Shown piece after piece: positions 1 to 4,195 of a DNA stretch of 7,454 nucleotides (position 1 is its first letter; each line of letters opens with the position of its first letter). The notes beneath the pieces are model-generated. The model made no database searches and was not told the origin of the DNA. It worked only from the letters and a program-made list of their open reading frames with translations. This DNA comes from Cellulomonas sp. (GTDB lineage Bacteria > Actinomycetota > Actinomycetes > Actinomycetales > Cellulomonadaceae), in assembly GCA_031178805.1 (NCBI GenBank), contig JAPSIJ010000098.1, forward strand, positions 1 to 7,454. Reading direction: 5' to 3'. The translations under genes were made by a program, and so were the position numbers.

Positions 1-429
1 GGCCCCGCCGACGACGCCGCCGCGTGGCGCTCCCGCCGCCGCGAGGCCGCGGACGCGCACGAGGCGGCGCTGCGGGCGCGCCGGCAGGCGGAGTCGGCCC
101 GGGCGCGGGAGCTGATCGCCCGGTTCGTCGCGGACGCCGCCGAGCGGGGGGTCGCCCCGGAGCCGCTGCACGCGCAGGGGTACGGCGGGCGCGGCCGGTA
201 CCGCACGCCGCTGCACGGCTGGTACCTGCGCCGCGACCGCACCGTGGCGGTCGGCACCGACGGCGGGTTCTACGTGCTCACCGTGCCGCCGACCCTGGCG
301 GCACGGTGGCGCGGGGTGCGGCCCGAGCCGCAGGACCCGCCGCTCGTGCTGGGCGCGGGCGGCAAGGACGGCGAGTCGCTGGACCTCCCGGTCGCGCTCG
401 CCCGCGCGCTGGGCGACGCCCCGGCCTGA
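1..429 (+). CDS. Hypothetical protein, 3' part of gene (N-terminus outside window)
   Basis: This is a reading frame open from the left edge to a TGA at 427-429, giving 142 visible residues. The only obvious internal start is a GTG at 244, and the frame is uniformly G/C at third positions on both sides of it. The gene therefore probably begins outside the window. Residues about 6-50 are rich in Ala, Arg and Glu and should form a long charged helix or coiled coil. Residues about 55-142 contain Tyr/Gly/Arg-rich turns (for example YGGRGRY at 61-67), short beta-like stretches (TVAVGTDGGFYVLTVPP, 81-97) and a final helix (LPVALARAL, 129-137). I see no membrane segment, signal peptide or catalytic motif and do not recognise the family. 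It converges on the minus-strand hydrolase operon that ends at 518. Confidence 0.7.
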   Translation, partial: GPADDAAAWRSRRREAADAHEAALRARRQAESARARELIARFVADAAERGVAPEPLHAQGYGGRGRYRTPLHGWYLRRDRTVAVGTDGGFYVLTVPPTLAARWRGVRPEPQDPPLVLGAGGKDGESLDLPVALARALGDAPA

Positions 430-440
430 CGCGCGCCGTC

Positions 441-483
441 AGCCGGACCGTCCGGCCGCTCGACCACCGGTCCGGGCCGGTCG
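441..483. terminator. Inverted repeats between convergent genes, possible bidirectional terminator
   Basis: The 88-bp gap between the plus-strand stop at 429 and the minus-strand stop at 518 contains overlapping inverted repeats. GCCGGA (442-447) pairs with TCCGGC (451-456) around a 3-nt loop. ACCGG (466-470) pairs with CCGGT (477-481) around a 6-nt loop. An alternative 7-bp pairing joins 443-449 with 469-475. There is no T-run on either side. The location between convergent genes fits a shared terminator of the U-tract-free kind seen in actinobacteria, but short G/C repeats are also common by chance at this base composition. Confidence 0.35.
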
Positions 484-517
484 CCGGCTCCCCGCCGCGG
501 TCGCGCCCGCCCCGCGG

Positions 518-1291
518 TCAGCCCCGCGCCCGCGCCACCAGGTCGCCGAGCGCCCGCGCCACCGGCCCGGGCGTCTCCACCGCGGTGAGGTGGCCGGCGT
601 CCGGCACCACGACGGCCGCGACGCCCAGCGCCCGGGCCATCCGCTCGGCCTCGGCGGGCGGCGTGGGGCCGTCCTCCTCCCCCACGAGCACCAGCGCGGG
701 TGCCGGGAATCCGGCGAGCACGGCCGAGCGGTCCGGGCGGGCGGCCATCGCGCGCTGGGACCAGGCCACCCCGGCGGGCGGCTGCGCCCCGATCCAGGCC
801 TCGACGCGGCCGACGAGCTCCGGCCGGCCGCGGGCGGCGGTGCCGAGCAGCGCGGTCGCCATCGGCAGCACCTCGTCGACGGTCCCCGCGGCCTCGACCG
901 CCGCGGCGACGCGGAGCCGGTTCGCCCGGGCGTCGTCGGTGTCGGCGACGGCCTTGGTGTCCAGCAGCCCGATCCCGGCGACCAGGTCGGGGTGCCGCTC
1001 GGCGAGCGCGAGCGCGACGTAGCCGCCCATCGACAGCCCCGCCACCACGGCCCGCTCGTGCCCGGCCGCGCGCAGGGCCCCGGCGACGGCGTCGGCGGAC
1101 GCCTCGAGGGCCGGCTCGCCGGCCGGGGCGGGCGTCTCGCCGCCGAGGCCGGGCAGGTCGGGGGCGAGCACCGGGACGCCCGCGGGCAGCAGCGCGGCGA
1201 CGTCGGTCCACATCCGGTGGTCGAGCGGAAAGGCGTGCAGCAGCACCAGCGGCAGGCCGGTGCCCTCGCGCAGGGCGTGCAGGGTGGTCAT
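518..1291 (-). CDS. Alpha/beta-fold hydrolase (classical esterase/lactonase-like)
   Basis: The 257-aa protein has the standard alpha/beta-hydrolase layout. An N-terminal strand and oxyanion-hole segment reads PLVLLHAFPLDHRMW (14-28), followed by VLAPDLPGLG (41-50). The nucleophile elbow is GLSMGG with Ser87. A cap region spans about 112-190. The probable acid is Asp207 in VGEEDGPTPP, and the catalytic His is His234 in DAGHLTAVE. The full triad is therefore present and the length is normal for the family. The HAFPLDHRMW segment and Ser-Met-Gly-Gly elbow resemble proteins annotated as 3-oxoadipate enol-lactonase-like or general esterases, but the substrate cannot be read from the sequence. No signal peptide is visible, so it should be cytoplasmic. 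The ATG overlaps the upstream hydrolase stop as ATGA and is preceded by a strong GAGGAGGA ribosome-binding site, so the start is well supported and translation is probably coupled. It is the last gene of a three-gene operon. Confidence 0.9.
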   Translation of the reverse strand: MTTLHALREGTGLPLVLLHAFPLDHRMWTDVAALLPAGVPVLAPDLPGLGGETPAPAGEPALEASADAVAGALRAAGHERAVVAGLSMGGYVALALAERHPDLVAGIGLLDTKAVADTDDARANRLRVAAAVEAAGTVDEVLPMATALLGTAARGRPELVGRVEAWIGAQPPAGVAWSQRAMAARPDRSAVLAGFPAPALVLVGEEDGPTPPAEAERMARALGVAAVVVPDAGHLTAVETPGPVARALGDLVARARG

Positions 1292-2118
1292 GCGTCCTCC
1301 TCGGCGGACCCGGCGAAGGCGGTGTCGTCGGGCGACTGCGGCACGGCGGGCGGCGCGGCCTGCTCGCTCGGCCCGTCCCAGGTGGTCGGCAGCGGCACGG
1401 GGAACCCGGGCCGGACGTGCGCGACGATCTCGTCCAGCACGCGGCGGACCGACGGCTCGCCCACCCACAGGTGCTTGGCGCCGTCCACGGCGACCACCTC
1501 GGCCTGCCGCACCCGCGAGAACCGCTCCCGGGCCTCGGCGGGCCGCAGGTAGTCGTCGAGCTCGGGGACCAGCACGACGAGCGGGCGGCCGTCGGCGTCC
1601 CAGGCGTCCAGGTGGTGGTCGGTGGCGCGGTGCAGCGGGGGCGAGAGCAGCACGGCGCCCTCCACCACGGGGTCGAGGCCGTGCATGAGGGCCAGCTCGG
1701 TGCCGAACGACCAGCCGACGAGCCACGGGTGCGGCAGGTCGCGGAACTCGGCGAGCTCGATGGCGGCGTGCACGTCGAACTTCTCGGACCGGCCCTCGTC
1801 GAACGCCCCCTGGCTGGTGCCGCGCGGGCTGGACGTGCCGCGGGTGTTGAACCGGAGCACGGCGACGTCCGCCAGCGCCGGCAGCCGCCACGCGGCCTTG
1901 CGCAGCACGTGCGAGTCCATGTAGCCGCCGTGCGTCGGCAGCGGGTGCAGCGTGACCAGCGTCGCGGCGGGCGGCTTGGGCGTGCCGTCCGGGTGCACCG
2001 GGAGCGCGAGCTCGCCGACCAGCGTCAGGCCGTCGGCGGTGTGCAGCTCGACGTCCTCGCGGTGCGCGGGCAGGACGGTCAGCGAGCGGATGGGCGTGGG
2101 CGCGGCGTCGGTGGTCAT
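1288..2118 (-). CDS. Alpha/beta hydrolase, COG2945-like branch
   Basis: This is a 276-aa cytoplasmic hydrolase of a different subfamily from its downstream neighbour. Visible motifs are TLHPLPTHGGYMDSHV (56-71), carrying the oxyanion-hole HP and GG-x-M pattern, and LRFNTRGTSS (88-97), the counterpart of the RFNFRG motif of COG2945-type hydrolases. The nucleophile elbow is GWSFGT with Ser137. The likely acid is Asp188 or Asp189 in PELDDYLRP, and His216 in GAKHLWVGE completes the triad. There is almost no cap domain. The C-terminal ~30 residues (from about 247) are rich in Pro, Ala, Ser and acidic residues and are probably disordered. The ATG at 2118 lies 26 bp after the preceding gene's stop. 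I see no strong Shine-Dalgarno there, only a GGGA about 16 nt upstream, so coupling to the upstream gene may matter. The stop overlaps the next start by 4 bp. Substrate unknown. Confidence 0.88.
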   Translation of the reverse strand: MTTDAAPTPIRSLTVLPAHREDVELHTADGLTLVGELALPVHPDGTPKPPAATLVTLHPLPTHGGYMDSHVLRKAAWRLPALADVAVLRFNTRGTSSPRGTSQGAFDEGRSEKFDVHAAIELAEFRDLPHPWLVGWSFGTELALMHGLDPVVEGAVLLSPPLHRATDHHLDAWDADGRPLVVLVPELDDYLRPAEARERFSRVRQAEVVAVDGAKHLWVGEPSVRRVLDEIVAHVRPGFPVPLPTTWDGPSEQAAPPAVPQSPDDTAFAGSAEEDA

Positions 2119-2144
2119 CGCCGTCGAGGGTAGTCCCGGCGGCC

Positions 2145-2456
2145 TCAGCGGCGCGTGGGCCGGCGCCGGCCGCGGGCCGTCCAGCAGGTGCTGTGCCAGT
2201 GCCGCCGGTCGGCGAGCGCGGCCTCGGCCCCGAACAGCCCGTCCGCGGCCCAGGTGACGACGTGCGGGGTGCCCGGGGCGATCTCCTGGTCGCAGCCGGG
2301 GCACCGGAAGGTGCGCTCCGAGCCGCCGACGCGCTGCACGGTCCACGAGCCGTCCGCGGCGTCCTCGGTGGAGCGCCCGCCGCGGACCCGCTCGAGGTCG
2401 AGCGGCACGTGCTCGGCGGCGTACGGGCGCTTGCCGGAGCGGCGGGTGGACGGCAT
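2145..2456 (-). CDS. Small conserved-type protein with a Cys/His zinc-binding motif
   Basis: The 103-aa basic protein carries CPGC (Cys52, Cys55) and later HWHSTCW (His86, His88, Cys91), with His65 between them. This arrangement suggests one zinc site (CxxC...HxHxxC). It is a candidate metal-binding knuckle or HNH-like fragment, but no catalytic residues beyond the metal ligands can be assigned. The N-terminal ~30 residues and the C-terminal tail (RGRRRPTRR) are strongly basic, which would suit nucleic-acid contact, though that is inference. I chose the ATG at 2456. The frame extends upstream to another start at 2492, but that would place the start inside the 2478-2509 hairpin and add an uncharacteristic Arg-rich leader. 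It is the first gene of the operon with the two hydrolases (26-bp gap to the next). Proteins of this shape are often annotated as hypothetical in actinobacteria; that is recall, not a search. Confidence 0.8.
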   Translation of the reverse strand: MPSTRRSGKRPYAAEHVPLDLERVRGGRSTEDAADGSWTVQRVGGSERTFRCPGCDQEIAPGTPHVVTWAADGLFGAEAALADRRHWHSTCWTARGRRRPTRR

Positions 2457-2462
2457 GCGTCG

Positions 2463-2468
2463 ATTGTC
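2463..2468 (-). promoter_or_regulatory. Possible -10 element for a leaderless hydrolase-operon transcript
   Basis: On the minus strand GACAAT (2468-2463) matches 4 of 6 bases of TATAAT. It ends 7 nt before the A of the ATG at 2456, so transcription would begin at or next to the start codon. There is no convincing Shine-Dalgarno before this ATG, as expected for leaderless mRNAs, which are frequent in actinobacteria. The 17-bp-spaced -35 position (TGGCCG) is poor and lies inside the upstream terminator hairpin. Tentative. Confidence 0.25.
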
Positions 2469-2477
2469 CCGGACGCG

Positions 2478-2509
2478 CCGGAGGGCGGCCACCGTGGGCC
2501 GCCCTCCGG
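2478..2509 (-). terminator. Strong hairpin terminator after the GH1 gene
   Basis: A perfect 13-bp inverted repeat (2478-2490 against 2497-2509) encloses a 6-nt loop. It begins 33 nt beyond the beta-glucosidase stop codon (2542-2544) in the direction of transcription. No T-run follows on the minus strand, so it is the U-tract-free type common in high-GC Gram-positives. It separates the beta-glucosidase unit from the hydrolase operon, whose first gene starts only 22 bp further on. Confidence 0.75.
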
Positions 2510-2541
2510 GGTGTCGCGGGATCGTGCGGGGACCGCGGGGG

Positions 2542-3996
2542 TCAGGACAGCGTCGCGGCCGTCTCCGCGGGCGCGATCGTCCGGCTCGCGACGAGGTCGC
2601 GGTACCAGAGCGCCGAGTCCTTCAGCGTGCGCTCCAGGGTGTCGTAGTCGACGCGCACGATGCCGAACCGGCGGTCGTAGCCGTACGCCCACTCGAAGTT
2701 GTCCATCAGCGACCAGACGAAGTACCCGCGCACGTCCGCGCCGGCGTCCATCGCGGCGCCCACGGCGTCGATGTGGTCGTGCAGGTACTCCACGCGCGGC
2801 AGGTCGTGCACCCGGCCGTCGGCGGACACCTCGTCGGCGAACGCCGCGCCGTTCTCGGTGACGGCGAGCGGCAGGGACGGGTACCGCTCGTGCAGCGAGA
2901 CCAGCAGCTCGGTGAGGCCGGCGGGCTCGATGTTCCAGCCCATCGCGGTGTGCGGGCCGGGCTGCGGCAGCCACTCGACGTCGTCGCAGCCCACCCACGG
3001 GCTGACCTCGGACGTCTTGTGGCCGTCGACGCCGGGGCCGCCGTCGCCGACGACCGGCTCGCCCTGCAGGCGCTGCACGCGCCCGGTCGAGTAGTAGTTC
3101 ACGCCGAGCAGGTCCAGCGGCTGGCGGACGATCTCCAGGTCGCCGTCCTGCACGAAGGACCAGTCGCTCACCGCGGCGGTCTGCTCGCGGACGTGCTCGG
3201 GGTAGCGGCCCTCGAGCAGCGGCTGCAGGAACACCTCGTTCGCGACGGTGTCCACCTGGCGCTTCGCGGCGACGTCCTCGGGCGCGTCGCTCGCGGCGCG
3301 CGTGACGTGCAGGTTCAGCGTGATCGAGACCTGCGCGGCGTCGCCGAGCACGTCGCGGACCGCGCGGGCGGCGAGGCCGTGCGCGAGGTTCAGGTGGTGC
3401 ACGGCGGCCAGCGCGGCGCCCTGGTCGCGGACGCCCGGGGCGTGCACCCCGGAGGCGTAGCCGAGGTACGCGGAGCACCACGGCTCGTTCAGGGTGGTCC
3501 ACACGGTGACCTTGTCGCCGAGGGCCTCGGCCATCCGGCGGGCGTAGTCGGCGAACCGGTAGGCGGTCTCGCGGTTGGTCCAGCCGCCCGCGTCCTCCAG
3601 GGCCTGCGGCAGGTCCCAGTGGTACAGCGTGACGACGGGGGCGATGCCGGCGTCGACCAGGCGGTCCACGAGGTCGACGTAGAAGTCGATGCCCTCCTGG
3701 TTGAACTCCCCGGAGCCGGTCGGCTGCACGCGGGGCCAGGCGATCGACAGCCGGTACGCCTGCAGGCCGAGGCGCTGCATGATCGCCACGTCCTCCGGCA
3801 CCCGGTGGTAGTGGTCGGCGGCGACCGCGCCGGTGTCGCCGTTCAGGACGGCGCCCGGCGTGGCGGAGAAGGTGTCCCAGATGGACGGGCCGCGCCCGCC
3901 CTCGGTGGCGGCGCCCTCGATCTGGTAGGAGGCGGTGGCCGATCCCCACAGGAAGTCGGCGGGGAACTGGCGTCCGGACGGACGGGTGGTGGTCAT
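2542..3996 (-). CDS. GH1 family beta-glucosidase (cytoplasmic)
   Basis: This 484-aa, full-length GH1 enzyme should hydrolyse non-reducing-end beta-glucosyl units (cellobiose, short cello- or xyloglucan-derived oligosaccharides) with retention of configuration. The N-terminal GH1 signature FLWGSATASYQIEG is at 15-28, with Gln25 a glycone contact. His126-Trp127 sit in YHWDLP. The acid/base Glu171 lies in TLNEPW and the nucleophile Glu381 in VTENG. The glycone-binding C-terminal motif is FVWSLMDNFEWAYGY (426-440), with Trp428, Glu435 and Trp436. No signal peptide precedes the barrel, so the enzyme is intracellular. The ATG at 3996 is preceded by GAGGAA at good spacing; extension upstream would run into the promoter region. 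It is transcribed alone from its own promoter with a LacI-family-like operator at 4051-4064 and is closed by the 2478-2509 terminator. The alpha-xylosidase gene lies upstream on the same strand. Beta-galactosidase or beta-fucosidase side activity is possible, as in many GH1 enzymes. Confidence 0.95.
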   Translation of the reverse strand: MTTTRPSGRQFPADFLWGSATASYQIEGAATEGGRGPSIWDTFSATPGAVLNGDTGAVAADHYHRVPEDVAIMQRLGLQAYRLSIAWPRVQPTGSGEFNQEGIDFYVDLVDRLVDAGIAPVVTLYHWDLPQALEDAGGWTNRETAYRFADYARRMAEALGDKVTVWTTLNEPWCSAYLGYASGVHAPGVRDQGAALAAVHHLNLAHGLAARAVRDVLGDAAQVSITLNLHVTRAASDAPEDVAAKRQVDTVANEVFLQPLLEGRYPEHVREQTAAVSDWSFVQDGDLEIVRQPLDLLGVNYYSTGRVQRLQGEPVVGDGGPGVDGHKTSEVSPWVGCDDVEWLPQPGPHTAMGWNIEPAGLTELLVSLHERYPSLPLAVTENGAAFADEVSADGRVHDLPRVEYLHDHIDAVGAAMDAGADVRGYFVWSLMDNFEWAYGYDRRFGIVRVDYDTLERTLKDSALWYRDLVASRTIAPAETAATLS

Positions 3997-4035
3997 CGGG
4001 GTTCCTCGGAGGTCGGACGACGATGTCGAATCGAT

Positions 4036-4041
4036 ACGATA
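4036..4041 (-). promoter_or_regulatory. Candidate -10 region of the beta-glucosidase promoter
   Basis: On the minus strand TATCGT (4041-4036) matches 4 of 6 bases of TATAAT. It sits in the only AT-rich patch of the intergenic region (about 4022-4043), some 40 bp before the start codon. A second overlapping TATCGA follows at 4036-4031. No clear -35 hexamer is visible; the -35 position falls within the operator-like palindrome at 4051-4064, as expected for a repressor-controlled promoter. Confidence 0.4.
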
Positions 4042-4050
4042 CACGGGCTG

Positions 4051-4064
4051 TGGAAGCGCTCCCG
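4051..4064. promoter_or_regulatory. CebR/CelR-type LacI-family operator
   Basis: TGGAAGCGCTCCCG matches 12 of 14 positions of TGGGAGCGCTCCCA. That is the operator known for the cellobiose-responsive LacI-family repressors CebR of Streptomyces and CelR of Thermobifida. The core is a palindrome centred on the CG at 4057-4058. The site lies 55 bp before the ATG of the GH1 gene and at the -35 position relative to the candidate -10. By analogy a cellobiose-released repressor would block transcription of the beta-glucosidase. The regulator gene itself is not in this window. Confidence 0.7.
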
Positions 4065-4102
4065 CACGGCTTGCGGCGCGCCGTGACGCCCGGTGCCGCC
4101 GC

Positions 4103-4114
4103 GAGTGCACTCCC
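4103..4114. repeat. Palindromic repeat copy 1 (GAGTGCACTCCC)
   Basis: First of two 12-bp identical copies. The inner ten bases GAGTGCACTC form a perfect palindrome centred between 4107 and 4108. The centre lies 50 bp from that of the CebR-like operator and 44 bp from that of copy 2. It could be an operator half of a pair or an arm of the terminator stem. Confidence 0.6.
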
Positions 4115-4156
4115 CGACTGTGCGGCCTGCGGGGACCGCAGGCAAGGAGTGCACTC
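4103..4156 (-). terminator. Composite hairpin after the alpha-xylosidase gene
   Basis: The core is a perfect 8-bp stem (GCCTGCGG at 4125-4132 with CCGCAGGC at 4136-4143) and a 3-nt loop. An outer 11-bp pairing joins 4103-4113 to 4146-4156, with an asymmetric internal loop (11 nt on one side, 2 on the other). The structure starts about 40 nt past the GH31 stop codon (4196-4198) and would end the sugar-transport/alpha-xylosidase transcript. No U-tract follows. The outer arms are themselves palindromes, so they may instead be protein-binding sites. Confidence 0.5.
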
Positions 4157-4158
4157 CC
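4147..4158. repeat. Palindromic repeat copy 2 (GAGTGCACTCCC)
   Basis: Second copy, identical to the first over 12 bases. Including the preceding G at 4146 it forms a perfect 12-bp palindrome, GGAGTGCACTCC (4146-4157). It lies about 40 bp past the alpha-xylosidase stop and about 150 bp before the beta-glucosidase start. Confidence 0.6.
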
Positions 4159-4195
4159 GGCGACAGGCGCAGCGCGCGCGGGCGCAGCGTGCGGG

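Noticed and set aside
24..1022. A 332-residue plus-strand open frame covering the first gene and the antisense of the hydrolase
   Set aside because: It competes with the first frame, which has uniform G/C third positions. It is low-complexity and runs through the convergent intergenic gap.
1292..3949. A minus-strand open frame running continuously from inside the GH1 gene into the first hydrolase, suggesting a giant fusion protein
   Set aside because: Only its last 257 codons are real (the 518-1291 hydrolase). The rest is an off-frame reading of the GH1, small-protein and second hydrolase genes, with low-complexity Arg/Pro/Gly/Ala sequence.
2155..4086. A 643-residue plus-strand open frame opposite the beta-glucosidase
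   Set aside because: Antisense shadow of the GH1 gene. Stop codons are rare at this GC content, so long spurious frames are expected.
4166..4189. Two direct copies of GGCGCAGCG (4166-4174 and 4181-4189) just after the GH31 stop
   Set aside because: Short, imperfectly informative G/C repeats in a G/C-rich stretch with no symmetry or spacing that suggests a site.
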